A DNA stretch of 64,000 nucleotides, taken from Mesorhizobium sp. C432A (GTDB taxonomy: Bacteria > Pseudomonadota > Alphaproteobacteria > Rhizobiales > Rhizobiaceae). The position numbers and the translations under genes were made by a program. The stretch lies in the NCBI RefSeq assembly GCF_030323145.1, contig NZ_CP100470.1, forward strand, positions 3,017,001-3,081,000. Direction: 5' to 3'. Under the pieces are notes generated by a model. It ran no database searches. It worked only from the letters and a program-made list of their open reading frames with translations, and was not told the DNA's origin. Positions 54,936-64,000 of this stretch are shown here, piece by piece; position 1 is the stretch's first letter, and every line of letters begins with the position of its first letter.

Positions 54936-56003
54936 ATGGCTTCCGTCACGCTGCAAAACGTCGAGAAGGATTACGGTTCGCTGCGCATCCTGCACGGCGT
55001 CGACCTCGAGATCGCCGATGGCGAGTTCGTCGTGCTGGTCGGCCCGTCCGGCTGCGGCAAGTCGACCCTTTTGCGCATGATTGCCGGGCTGGAGGAGGTG
55101 TCGGGCGGCGAGATCCATATCGGCGATCGGCTGGTCAACGATGTCGCGCCGAAGGACCGCGATATTGCCATGGTGTTCCAGTCCTACGCGCTCTATCCGC
55201 ACATGGATGTGTCGTCGAATATGGGTTTCAGCCTGCTTTTGAAGAAGGCGGAGAAGACGACGATCGACGGCAGGGTAGGGGCGGCGGCCAAGCGCCTCGG
55301 CCTCGACAGTTTCCTCGGCCGTCTGCCCAGGCAACTGTCCGGCGGCCAGCGCCAGCGCGTCGCCATGGGCCGCGCCATCGTGCGCGATCCCAAAGTGTTT
55401 CTGTTCGACGAGCCGCTCAGCAATCTCGACGCCAAATTGCGCGTGCATATGCGCGCCGAGATCAAGGCGCTGCACCAGCAGCTCAAGACCACATCGGTCT
55501 ATGTCACCCACGACCAGATCGAAGCCATGACTATGGCCGACCGCATCGTCGTCATGCATGACGGCTATGTGCAGCAGGTCGGCCATCCGCTCGAACTCTA
55601 CGATCGGCCGATCAACACCTTCGTCGCCGGCTTCATCGGCTCGCCCGGCATGAACTTTTTTCCGGCGACAGTGGCCAAGGGCGGCAAGGTGGACGCGGTG
55701 CTGGCCGACGGCCAGAAGCTGCGGTTGCCTGATGGCTTGCCGTTGAAGGATGGCGATGTGCTTACTGTCGGGCTACGGCCGGAGCACATCCAGCTTGCCG
55801 ACGATGGTCCGCTCAGGGCAGAGGTCGAGGTGGTCGAGCCGCTCGGCCTGTCGACGCAGTTCTATGTCCGGCTCGCCAACCAGCTGGTTTGTGTCTTCGT
55901 CATGGGACGCAGCACTATCCGGCCTGGCGATAAGGTGCGGCTGTCTGCCGATCCGGCGGCGCTGCATCTGTTCGATCCCGCAAGCGGCAACCGCATCGGG
56001 TGA
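54936..56003 (+). CDS. Sugar ABC importer ATPase, UgpC/MalK type
   Basis: A 355-residue ATPase: Walker A 'GPSGCGKST', signature 'LSGGQRQRVAMG', Walker B 'VFLFDEPLSNLDAKL', switch His in 'YVTHDQIEAM'. The C-terminal OB-fold regulatory part (about 235-355) is present with 'VGLRPEHIQL'. It is the last gene of the 49.6-56.0 kb operon and converges with the AraC gene, separated by two bases with no visible terminator. Confidence 0.92.
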   Translation: MASVTLQNVEKDYGSLRILHGVDLEIADGEFVVLVGPSGCGKSTLLRMIAGLEEVSGGEIHIGDRLVNDVAPKDRDIAMVFQSYALYPHMDVSSNMGFSLLLKKAEKTTIDGRVGAAAKRLGLDSFLGRLPRQLSGGQRQRVAMGRAIVRDPKVFLFDEPLSNLDAKLRVHMRAEIKALHQQLKTTSVYVTHDQIEAMTMADRIVVMHDGYVQQVGHPLELYDRPINTFVAGFIGSPGMNFFPATVAKGGKVDAVLADGQKLRLPDGLPLKDGDVLTVGLRPEHIQLADDGPLRAEVEVVEPLGLSTQFYVRLANQLVCVFVMGRSTIRPGDKVRLSADPAALHLFDPASGNRIG

Positions 56004-56005
56004 TC

Positions 56006-56881
56006 CTATCGAAGGCTGCCCAGGCTGGCATACATGCCGGTGGTGCGGAACTGCGTCGGGTTGATGCCGTAGAGCCGGCGGAAGACTTTCGAGAAATAGT
56101 TGGCGTCCTCGAAGCCGCACAGGATGGCGACCTCCTTGACTGGCAGGAAATCGGCTTTGGTTAGCAGCTTCGCCGCCCGCTGCAGCCGCTGCTGCAGCAC
56201 GAACTCGGCCGGCGGAACGCCTTCGCTCTCGGCGAAGCAGCGCGAGAAATGGGCGCGGCTGAGGCCGCTGATCTGGACGAGCTCGGCCACGGGCAAGGGC
56301 TTGTCGAGATTGGCGTTGATATGATCGATGACCGGCTGCATGACGCTCTGTTTCTCAGTGAAGGCGTGCGAGCCGAAGACATCGTCGTAAAGCGCCATCG
56401 CCGCCTCATAGGCGATTGCCGAAGCAGCGCCAGGCGAAGCGCCACCCTTGATCAGGCGCAGGCTGCAATCGGCGAGATGATCGATCGTCTCCGGCTGCAG
56501 CCGAAACACCGGGCCGGAGACGCTGAGTATGGATTTGTGGACGCGCAGCGCCTCCTCGCCATTCATCGAGATCCAGAAATATTCCCAGCGGTCGCCCTTC
56601 TCCAGCCAGTAGCGATGGTTGTGTGGCACCAGCACCAGCAGCGTGTCGTTGGCCTGCAGGCGGTAGTTGCGGTTCTCGTAGCGCAGCTGGCCGGTGCCGC
56701 TGATCGTGTGCTGCAGCACGGTGAACGGTGTCTGGCCGCGCTTGCGCCCATCCCAGTCATAGGTCACGCCCTCGCGTACTTCATAGCCGGTGCTGGTTGG
56801 CATGGCATGCAGGCGCTGGCGGCCGCGCGGCAGCGAGATGGTGCGCATCAACTGTCCGTTGGCGATCAGATCATGCAGCAC
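56006..56881 (-). CDS. AraC regulator of alpha-galactoside genes (AgpT-like)
   Basis: A 291-residue AraC-family activator. I prefer GTG 56881, just after GAGGG; the frame is open to 57043 but that part is arginine- and proline-rich and untypical. The N-terminal cupin-like sensor (about 20-160, 'LVLVPHNHRYWLEKGDRWEY') precedes two helix-turn-helices (about 190-285, 'LVQISGLSRAHFSRCFAES', 'AILCGFEDANYFSKVFRR'). It diverges from a GH4 glycosidase gene. In S. meliloti the AraC-type AgpT activates the agp alpha-galactoside operon, and the layout here matches that model. Confidence 0.85.
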   Translation of the reverse strand: MLHDLIANGQLMRTISLPRGRQRLHAMPTSTGYEVREGVTYDWDGRKRGQTPFTVLQHTISGTGQLRYENRNYRLQANDTLLVLVPHNHRYWLEKGDRWEYFWISMNGEEALRVHKSILSVSGPVFRLQPETIDHLADCSLRLIKGGASPGAASAIAYEAAMALYDDVFGSHAFTEKQSVMQPVIDHINANLDKPLPVAELVQISGLSRAHFSRCFAESEGVPPAEFVLQQRLQRAAKLLTKADFLPVKEVAILCGFEDANYFSKVFRRLYGINPTQFRTTGMYASLGSLR

Positions 56882-56993
56882 AAAATTACCCTCGAAAGCA
56901 TAATCGTTCTCTGGCCGCGCCCTGGAATAACGGCATAATCCAAATCCTGAGAACGCGAAAGACCCGCGGTCGAGGAGCGGGCGGGGAGGAGAA

Positions 56994-57013
56994 CGAGCCG
57001 GAATTCCGGCTCG
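56994..57013. promoter_or_regulatory. Perfect 20-bp palindrome upstream of the GH4 gene
   Basis: CGAGCCGGAATTCCGGCTCG is a perfect palindrome in the 214-base gap between the AraC regulator and the glycosidase. It could be an operator or the stem of an mRNA leader. AraC proteins usually bind direct repeats, so a different regulator, or no regulator, may be involved. Confidence 0.4.
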
Positions 57014-57095
57014 AATGGCATGCGCGCCGAGGCGAGCCGCCATTCCCTTTCCTGTTGCTCCTTACCCGGCATTTCGAATGCATCGAGGTGAGGTG

Positions 57096-58562
57096 ATGAG
57101 TTTCAAAATCGCTATTATCGGCGCCGGCAGCGTCGGCTTCACCAAGAAGCTGTTCACCGATATTTTGTGCGTCCCGGAATTCAGCGACATCGAATTCGCG
57201 CTGACCGATCTCAGCGAACACAATCTGCAAATGATCAAGGCGATCCTCGACCGCATCGTCGAGGCCAACAAGCTGCCGACCAGGGTGACGGCGACGACCG
57301 ACCGCCGCAAGGCGCTGGAAGGCGCGCGCTACGTCATCAGCTGCGTCCGGGTGGGCGGGCTCGAAGCCTATGCCGACGATATCCGCATTCCCTTGAAATA
57401 CGGCATCGACCAGTGCGTCGGTGACACGATTTGCGCCGGGGGCATCCTCTACGGCCAGCGCAACATCCCGGTCATCCTCGACTTCTGCAAGGATATATTG
57501 GAGGTCGCCGAGCCAGGCGCCAAATTCCTCAACTATGCCAACCCGATGGCGATGAACACCTGGGCGGCGATCGAATATGGCAAGGTCGATACGGTCGGCC
57601 TCTGCCACGGTGTCCAGCACGGCGCCGAACAGATCGCCGAAGTGCTCGGCGCCAAGTCGCACAGCGAACTCGATTATGTCTGCTCCGGTATCAACCACCA
57701 GACCTGGTTCATCGATTTGCGGCTCAACGGCCGCAAGATCGGCAAGGACGAACTGGTGGCTGCCTTCGAGGCGCATCCGGTCTATTCGCAGCAGGAAAAG
57801 CTGCGCATCGACGTGCTGAAGCGCTTCGGCGTCTACTCCACCGAAAGCAACGGTCATCTCTCCGAATATCTGCCCTGGTATCGCAAGCGGCCGGACGAAA
57901 TCACCCGCTGGATCGACATGTCCGATTGGATCCATGGCGAGACCGGCGGCTATCTTCGCTACTCCACGGAAACCCGCAACTGGTTCGAGACGGAATATCC
58001 GCAATTCCTCGAAGCGGCGTCGAAGCCGCTCGACGTATCGAAGCGCTCGAACGAGCATGCCAGCCATATTCTCGAAGCGCTGGAGACGAACCGCGTCTAT
58101 CGCGGCCACTTCAACGTCAAGAACACCGGCATCATCACCAATCTGCCGCAGGACGCGATCATCGAATCGCCCGGTTTCGTCGATCGCTTCGGCATCAACA
58201 TGGCGTCAGGCATCACGCTGCCGGAAGCCTGCGCGGCCACCTGCATGGCTTCGATCAACGTTCAGCGCATGTCGGTGCATGCGGCTGTTACGGGCGACAT
58301 TGACCTGCTCAAGCTCGCGGTGCTGCACGATCCGCTGGTGGGTGCGGTGTCGACGCCGGAAGAGGTCTGGCAGATGGTCGACGAGATGGTCGTCGCCCAG
58401 GCGCGTTGGCTGCCGCAATACGCCGATGCCGTGCCGGCCGCCAAGGAGCGGCTTTCGAAATCGATGGTGAAAACCCGCGACTGGGCGGGTGCGGCGCGGC
58501 GCAAAGTGCGCTCGATCGAGGAACTGCGCGCCGAAAAAACGGCCCTGAAACAGGCCGGCTGA
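57096..58562 (+). CDS. melA: GH4 alpha-galactosidase/alpha-glucosidase
   Basis: A 488-residue glycoside hydrolase of family 4, the NAD+- and Mn2+-dependent type. NAD-binding motif 'IIGAGSVGF' (7-15), 'NYANPMAMNTWA', the Cys-His metal pair Cys170 ('GLCHGVQHG') and His201 ('GINHQTWF'). Family members hydrolyse melibiose, raffinose or other alpha-glycosides in the cytoplasm by an oxidation-elimination mechanism. The agp-like neighbourhood favours alpha-galactosides. ATG 57096 follows GAGGTGAGG; an upstream in-frame ATG at 57078 is possible. Confidence 0.9.
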   Translation: MSFKIAIIGAGSVGFTKKLFTDILCVPEFSDIEFALTDLSEHNLQMIKAILDRIVEANKLPTRVTATTDRRKALEGARYVISCVRVGGLEAYADDIRIPLKYGIDQCVGDTICAGGILYGQRNIPVILDFCKDILEVAEPGAKFLNYANPMAMNTWAAIEYGKVDTVGLCHGVQHGAEQIAEVLGAKSHSELDYVCSGINHQTWFIDLRLNGRKIGKDELVAAFEAHPVYSQQEKLRIDVLKRFGVYSTESNGHLSEYLPWYRKRPDEITRWIDMSDWIHGETGGYLRYSTETRNWFETEYPQFLEAASKPLDVSKRSNEHASHILEALETNRVYRGHFNVKNTGIITNLPQDAIIESPGFVDRFGINMASGITLPEACAATCMASINVQRMSVHAAVTGDIDLLKLAVLHDPLVGAVSTPEEVWQMVDEMVVAQARWLPQYADAVPAAKERLSKSMVKTRDWAGAARRKVRSIEELRAEKTALKQAG

Positions 58563-58659
58563 GAATGCTGGCAGGCGGACAGCGGGAGGCCGGTTCGCCA
58601 ATCAGCCGTCATGAATAGATGCGGCAGCAGCAGACGTCGAAACATCTGGGAGGAACACA

Positions 58660-60795
58660 ATGAGGAACTTTCGTGGAATTGGCATTCTCGCCGGTCGAAG
58701 AATTGGCATTCTCGCCGGGCGAAGAATTGGCATTCTCGCCGGGCTGGCGCTGAGCGTCTCGGCATCGGCGCTTGGCAGTGCATACGCGTCCGAGCCGACC
58801 ACGCCGCCGGCGCCGGCGGCGTTTCCCGCCGAGGGCAAGATCAAATACGTCGCCCGCGATTCCATCCTGGAGTTCAAGGCGCTGCCCGAATATCACGAGC
58901 CCGAGTGGGTCACCGAGAAATACGTCAAGACTGGCAAGCTGCCGCCGGTCAAGGATCGCCTGCCGAAGGAGCCGCTGGTGTTCAAGACCGGCAACATGCC
59001 GGACGGCATCGGCGTTTATGGCGACACCATGCGCCACGTCATTGGCGGCCGGCCGGAAGGCTGGAATTATGGCGCCGGCCAGACCCAAGGATGGGGCGGC
59101 ATCGACATCGGCCTTTCGGAATGCCTGACGCGCACCGCGCCTTTGTTCCAGGTCGAGGCCAAGGACACCGAGCCGCTGCCCAACCTCGCCAGGAGCTGGG
59201 ACTGGTCGAAGGATGGCCACACGCTGACCATGCACCTGGTCGAAGGCGCCAAATGGTCTGACGGCGTTGCCTTCAATGCCGACGATGTCATGTTCTACTG
59301 GGACGATGAGGTCGTCGACCCCAATGTCTCGCCGTTGAACGGCGCCACAGCGGAAACCTTCGGTGTCGGCACGACGCTGAAGAAGGTCGACGACTACACC
59401 GTCGAGTGGACCTTCAAGGACGCCTTCCCCAAACAGTATCTCTACGCCATGGCCTATGGCACCTTCTGCCCCGGCCCGGCGCATGTCCTCAAGCCGCAGC
59501 ATCCGAAGTACTCGAAGAATACCTACGAGCAGTTCAAGAACGCGTTCCCGCCGGAATATATGAACATTCCGGTGATGGGCGCCTGGGTGCCGGTGGAATA
59601 TAGGCCCGACGACATCATCGTCTTGCGTCGCAATCCCTACTACTGGAAGGTCGACGAGAAGGGCAACCAGCTGCCCTATCTCAACGAACTGCACTACAAG
59701 CTGTCGACCTGGGCCGACCGCGACGTGCAGGCGGTGGCAGGGGCCGCCGACTTCTCCAACCTCGAGCAGCCGGAGAATTTCGTCGCTTCGCTGAAGCGAG
59801 CGGCGGACAAGGACGCGCCGGCCCGGCTCGCCTTTGGCCCGCGCCTGATCGGCTACAATCTGCGCATGAACTTTTCCGCCAATGGCTGGGGCAATCCCGA
59901 CGAACGCGGCCAGGCGATCCGCGAGCTCAACCGCAATGAGGACTTCCGCAAGGGCATCACCATGGCGCTCGACCGCAAGGCGCTCGGCGACTCGCTGGTC
60001 AAGGGGCCGTTCACCGCCATCTACCCCGGTGGCTTTTCCTCGGGCACCAGCTTCTATGACCGCAACTCGACCGTCTACTATCCCTTCGACATCGAGGGCG
60101 CCAAGGCGGAACTGGCCAAGGCTGGTCTCAAGGATACGGATGGCGACGGCTTCGTGAACTTCCCGGCCGGGACCGCCGGCGGCAAGAATGTCGAGATCGT
60201 GATGCTGGTCAACAATGACTACGGCACCGACAAGAGCCTCGCCGAAGGCGTCGTCGGCCAGATGGAAAAGCTTGGCATCAGGGTCGTGCTCAACGGCCTC
60301 AACGGCACCCAGCGTGATGCCTCGCAATATTCCGGCCGCTTCGACTGGCTGATCAGGCGCAACGAGCAGGAGCTGACTTCCGTCGTGCAGAATACCGTGC
60401 AACTCGCGCCCGTCGGACCCAAGACCAGCTGGGATCACCGCGCGCCCGAAAGCGGCGTGGTCGACCTGATGCCGTTCGAAAAGGAGCTTGTCGACATCGT
60501 CAACAAGTTCGTCTCCTCGTCAGACAATGACGAGCGCGCCAGCCTGATGAAGACGTTCCAGAAGATCTCGACGGAGCATGTCTACAATATTGGACTGACC
60601 GAATATCCCGGCGCCCTGATCATCAACAAGCGCTTCTCCAACATCCCGCAGGGAACGCCGATCTTCATGTTCAACTGGGCCGAGGATTCGATCGTGCGCG
60701 AACGCGTCTTCGTCGCCGCCGACAAGCAGCAGAAATACGAACTCTTTCCCGACCAGCTTCCCGGCAAGCCCGGCGACAAGGGTCCGACGAACTGA
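58660..60795 (+). CDS. Family-5 binding protein, AgpA-like, with repeated signal peptide
   Basis: A 711-residue periplasmic binding protein of the extracellular solute-binding family 5 (DppA/OppA-like), close in size to AgpA-type alpha-galactoside binding proteins. The export signal is remarkable: residues 6-29 are three tandem copies of an octapeptide, (G/R)IGILAG(R/L), before a normal 'LALSVSASALGSAYA' end. The mature protein contains 'LPNLARSWDWSKDGHTLTMH', 'WSDGVAFNADDVMFYWDD' and 'GYNLRMNFSANGW'. The start ATG 58660 follows GGGAGGA. AgpA-like proteins bind melibiose and raffinose; the match here rests on family and gene order. Confidence 0.87.
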   Translation: MRNFRGIGILAGRRIGILAGRRIGILAGLALSVSASALGSAYASEPTTPPAPAAFPAEGKIKYVARDSILEFKALPEYHEPEWVTEKYVKTGKLPPVKDRLPKEPLVFKTGNMPDGIGVYGDTMRHVIGGRPEGWNYGAGQTQGWGGIDIGLSECLTRTAPLFQVEAKDTEPLPNLARSWDWSKDGHTLTMHLVEGAKWSDGVAFNADDVMFYWDDEVVDPNVSPLNGATAETFGVGTTLKKVDDYTVEWTFKDAFPKQYLYAMAYGTFCPGPAHVLKPQHPKYSKNTYEQFKNAFPPEYMNIPVMGAWVPVEYRPDDIIVLRRNPYYWKVDEKGNQLPYLNELHYKLSTWADRDVQAVAGAADFSNLEQPENFVASLKRAADKDAPARLAFGPRLIGYNLRMNFSANGWGNPDERGQAIRELNRNEDFRKGITMALDRKALGDSLVKGPFTAIYPGGFSSGTSFYDRNSTVYYPFDIEGAKAELAKAGLKDTDGDGFVNFPAGTAGGKNVEIVMLVNNDYGTDKSLAEGVVGQMEKLGIRVVLNGLNGTQRDASQYSGRFDWLIRRNEQELTSVVQNTVQLAPVGPKTSWDHRAPESGVVDLMPFEKELVDIVNKFVSSSDNDERASLMKTFQKISTEHVYNIGLTEYPGALIINKRFSNIPQGTPIFMFNWAEDSIVRERVFVAADKQQKYELFPDQLPGKPGDKGPTN
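58675..58746 (+). repeat. Three 24-bp tandem repeats inside a signal-peptide code
   Basis: Three in-frame 24-bp copies (58675-58698, 58699-58722, 58723-58746) share ATTGGCATTCTCGCCGG, differing only at the first and last codons and a T/G change. They add 16 residues and two Arg-Arg pairs to the n/h-region of the signal peptide. Replication slippage is the likely origin. Confidence 0.9.
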
Positions 60796-60815
60796 GTTTC
60801 CTCCCCTGGCTGACG

Positions 60816-60842
60816 CCCGGCCGCGCTGCGCGCGCGGCCGGG
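60816..60842 (+). terminator. GC-rich hairpin after the family-5 binding-protein gene
   Basis: CCCGGCCGCGC (60816-60826), loop TGCGC, GCGCGGCCGGG (60832-60842): a perfect 11-bp stem 20 bases after the stop codon and without a T run. As at the other binding-protein genes in this window it probably limits read-through or protects the upstream mRNA. Confidence 0.75.
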
Positions 60843-60894
60843 ACGGAGTAAGGTCAGCGGCAACAGATTAGATCCAAGGAGGAGAAACGGTCCG

Positions 60895-61902
60895 ATGCTG
60901 CGATTCCTGGCCATGCGCATAGCATCGGCGGTGCCGGTCATGGTCATCCTGAGCCTGGTCACCTTTGCCATCATCCAGGCGCCGCCGGGCGACTATGCCG
61001 ACTATATCCGTTCGCAGCTCATCAACCAGGGCGGGGCGTCTTTTGCCGAAGCCGACGCGCAGGCGCAGGCCTATCGGGTCGAGCACGGCCTCGATAAACC
61101 GCTGCCCGTCCAGTACCTGAACTGGGTCGCCGGCATCATCACCCGCGGCGATTTCGGCTACAGCCTCTATTACAACAAGCCGGTCGCCGCAGTGGTCGGC
61201 GAGCGGCTGCCGCGCACGCTGCTGCTGGCATTGGTCTGCCATCTGCTGGCGTCGGTGCTCGGCATCACCTTCGGCATCTGGGCGGCGACCAGGCAATACA
61301 CATGGATCGACTCGGTGCTGTCGGCCATCTCCTTCCTCGGCATGACGGTGCCGCGCTTCCTGATGGCGCTGATCATCGTCTATCTCCTGGTCTTCCAGTT
61401 CAACGTGTCGGAGATCGGCAGCTTCTTCTCGCCGCAATATGGCGGCGCGCCGTGGTCGTGGGCGAAATTCGCCGACCTCGTCAAGCATGTCTGGCCGGTG
61501 GTGGCGATCGCCACCTTCGGCGGGCTCGCCTACAATATGCGCGTCATGCGCGGCAATCTGCTCGATACGCTGAACGCGCAATATGTCGAGACGGCCAAGG
61601 CCAAGGGCCTGACCGGCAGCGCCGTCGTCATGCGCCATGCCGTGCCCAACGCACTGCACCCGCTCATCATGTATCAGGGCGTGGTGCTGCCCTACATGCT
61701 GACCGGCGAGATCGAGACGGCGATCATCTTTGCGCTGCCGACGGTCGGGCCCGCCATCGTCGGCTCGATGGCGGTCGGCGACGTTTATGTCACGGCGACC
61801 TTCATGATGGTGCTGTCGGCAACGCTGATCGTCGGCAACATCATCGCCGACATGCTGCTCGCGCTGCTCGATCCGCGCGTACGCCAGTTCAGGGAGAGCT
61901 AG
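60895..61902 (+). CDS. Dpp/Opp-type ABC permease, AgpB-like
   Basis: A 335-residue permease of the DppB/OppB class: an N-terminal helix ('FLAMRIASAVPVMVILSLV'), a periplasmic loop with 'HGLDKPLPVQYLNWVAGI', then five helices including 'GNLLDTLNAQYVETAKAKGL' (EAA loop) and 'NALHPLIMYQGVVLPYMLTG'. ATG 60895 follows AGGAGGAG. It forms the pore with the next gene's product and serves the family-5 binding protein. Confidence 0.91.
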   Translation: MLRFLAMRIASAVPVMVILSLVTFAIIQAPPGDYADYIRSQLINQGGASFAEADAQAQAYRVEHGLDKPLPVQYLNWVAGIITRGDFGYSLYYNKPVAAVVGERLPRTLLLALVCHLLASVLGITFGIWAATRQYTWIDSVLSAISFLGMTVPRFLMALIIVYLLVFQFNVSEIGSFFSPQYGGAPWSWAKFADLVKHVWPVVAIATFGGLAYNMRVMRGNLLDTLNAQYVETAKAKGLTGSAVVMRHAVPNALHPLIMYQGVVLPYMLTGEIETAIIFALPTVGPAIVGSMAVGDVYVTATFMMVLSATLIVGNIIADMLLALLDPRVRQFRES

Positions 61903-63039
61903 ATGCTGGCGCGTGACCCATCCCCGCCGCCGCCCCCGGCTGAAGCAACCGCGATTGCGACCCCACGCGGCAATGAGAGCTATATGGCGCTGGTCTGGCG
62001 CCGGCTGAGGCGCTCCTGGACCGGCATGGCCGGGCTGATCCTTGTCGTGCTTCTGGTGCTGATGGCGCTGTTTGCCGATTTCTTCGCGCCGATGGACCCC
62101 AAGGTGACCGATGTCGCTTTCGCCCCGCCGCAAGTGATGAGTTTTCACGACAGAGACGGGAATTTCGTGCTCCAGCCGCGGGTCTATGCGCTGGCGGATT
62201 CTGCAGACCTCGACCCGGTCACCTTCCAGCCGGTCGTCGGGCCGGATTACGAGCATCCGCGCCTGCTCGGCTTCTTCGTCAAGGGCGCCGACTACCGGCT
62301 GCTTGGCCTGATCCCCGCCAACCGGCATTTCTTCGCTTCGGCCGACGGCCAGCCGGTGCATTTTCTCGGCACCGACAAATTCGGCCGCGATGTGTTGTCG
62401 CGCGCCATCCAGGGCTCGCGCGTCTCGCTGATGATCGCGCTGACGGTGGTGTTCATCATCACCGTCATCGGCACCACAGTCGGCATGGTCTCGGGCTATT
62501 TCGGCGGCCGCTTCGACGTCTGGATGCAGCGCTTTGTCGAGCTGGTGCTCGCCTTCCCGCAATTGCCGCTCTATCTTGCGCTGACGACGCTGATCCCGGT
62601 GACCGCGCCGACCAACGTCTTCCTCGCCTTCGTCATCATCGTCATGTCGGCGCTGGGCTGGGCGCAGATGTCGCGCGAGGTGCGCGGCAAGACGCTGGCG
62701 CTGGCGCGGATCGACTATGTGCGCGCTGCCATGGCGGTTGGCGCCACCGACATGCGTATCATCATGCAGCACATTTTCCCCAATGTGATGAGCCACGTCA
62801 TCGTCGCCGTGACGATCGCGATCCCGACGGTGGTACTGCTCGAAGCCTTTCTCGGCTTCCTCGGCTTCGCCGTGAAACCGCCGCTGATCTCATGGGGGCT
62901 GATGCTGCAGGACACGGCTACCTATTCGGTCATCGGCACCTATCCGTGGATCCTGTCGCCGGTCGGCTTCGTGCTGATCACCGTCTTTGCCTTCAACGCG
63001 CTGGGCGACGGCCTGCGCGATGCCGTCGATCCCTATTGA
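61903..63039 (+). CDS. Dpp/Opp-type ABC permease, AgpC-like
   Basis: A 378-residue permease of the DppC/OppC class. The N-terminus carries a short Pro-rich stretch ('PSPPPPPAEATAIATP'), then a first helix ('GLILVVLLVLMALFADFFAP'), a long periplasmic insert (about 65-150) and five more helices, with an EAA-type loop in 'ARIDYVRAAMAVGATDMRII'. It starts at ATG 61903 directly after the TAG of the previous gene. The large insert makes it longer than typical OppC (about 300 residues), as is usual for the AgpC-like branch. Confidence 0.89.
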   Translation: MLARDPSPPPPPAEATAIATPRGNESYMALVWRRLRRSWTGMAGLILVVLLVLMALFADFFAPMDPKVTDVAFAPPQVMSFHDRDGNFVLQPRVYALADSADLDPVTFQPVVGPDYEHPRLLGFFVKGADYRLLGLIPANRHFFASADGQPVHFLGTDKFGRDVLSRAIQGSRVSLMIALTVVFIITVIGTTVGMVSGYFGGRFDVWMQRFVELVLAFPQLPLYLALTTLIPVTAPTNVFLAFVIIVMSALGWAQMSREVRGKTLALARIDYVRAAMAVGATDMRIIMQHIFPNVMSHVIVAVTIAIPTVVLLEAFLGFLGFAVKPPLISWGLMLQDTATYSVIGTYPWILSPVGFVLITVFAFNALGDGLRDAVDPY

Positions 63040-63049
63040 GGTGGCCGGG

Positions 63050-64000
<951 letters not shown>

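Noticed and set aside
56006..57043. Longer start for the AraC regulator at 57043.
   Set aside because: The added 54 residues are Arg/Pro-rich, cover the 20-bp palindrome and are not typical of the family; GTG 56881 follows GAGGG.
58675..58746. Short tandem repeats considered as a minimal CRISPR or iteron cluster.
   Set aside because: Directly adjacent 24-bp copies without spacers, in frame inside a signal peptide; no replication or cas genes nearby.

Overview
The window looks like chromosomal DNA of a Mesorhizobium-like member of the Rhizobiales. This rests on high GC, the type of gene families present (sugar ABC operons, DUF930, DUF1127 and DUF6894 proteins, a short FtsZ paralogue), a probable alpha-galactoside operon laid out like Sinorhizobium agp, and rhizobial-type intergenic palindromes. 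The assignment is by recognition only. No rRNA, tRNA, CRISPR array, prophage or intact insertion sequence was seen.

Region 1 (1-18 kb) is mixed. It holds a small DUF6894-like protein, an isochorismatase-fold hydrolase and a signalling block. The block contains two short frameshifted genes (one a response-regulator receiver), a soluble 1905-residue hybrid histidine kinase whose sensor part is a poly-HAMP array made of near-identical 276-bp DNA units, and a second hybrid kinase with a receiver at each end. After this come a GFA-family protein overlapping a truncated PPC/DUF296 remnant, a small basic protein, a stress-type SDR, a membrane protein, a short FtsZ paralogue without C-terminal tail, a LysR regulator, a DUF1127 peptide and a DUF930 protein.

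Region 2 (18-30 kb) is a sugar-acid catabolic locus. A leftward operon encodes an ABC importer (binding protein, two permeases, ATPase), an enolase-superfamily dehydratase and a frameshifted RraA-like gene. Divergent from it, a GntR regulator is followed by three more enolase-superfamily enzymes and a NIPSNAP protein. Region 3 (30-35 kb) holds a MarR/MFS divergent pair, an amidohydrolase, an SDR and mannonate dehydratase. Region 4 (35-41 kb) is an operon of an aldonolactone oxidase, a fold-type III PLP enzyme, an unusual aldehyde dehydrogenase and a flavoprotein dehydrogenase; I cannot name the pathway.

Region 5 (41-48 kb) is a galactose/arabinose module: leftward D-galactonate dehydratase (all five catalytic residues in place) and its GntR regulator, and rightward an AraFGH-type importer plus an SDR sugar dehydrogenase. 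Region 6 (48-56 kb) holds a GlxA-type regulator divergent from a DJ-1/PfpI protein, then a GntR regulator, a trans-sulfuration-family PLP enzyme and a complete sugar ABC importer. Region 7 (56-64 kb) is an agp-like alpha-galactoside locus: AraC regulator, GH4 glycosidase, family-5 binding protein with a tandemly repeated signal peptide, two permeases and an ATPase that runs off the window.

Recurring themes: five enolase-superfamily dehydratases plus UxuA within 24 kb; a hairpin after each of the four binding-protein genes; three copies of a related palindrome in gene gaps; and a shared TATSATA half-site in front of three catabolic units.
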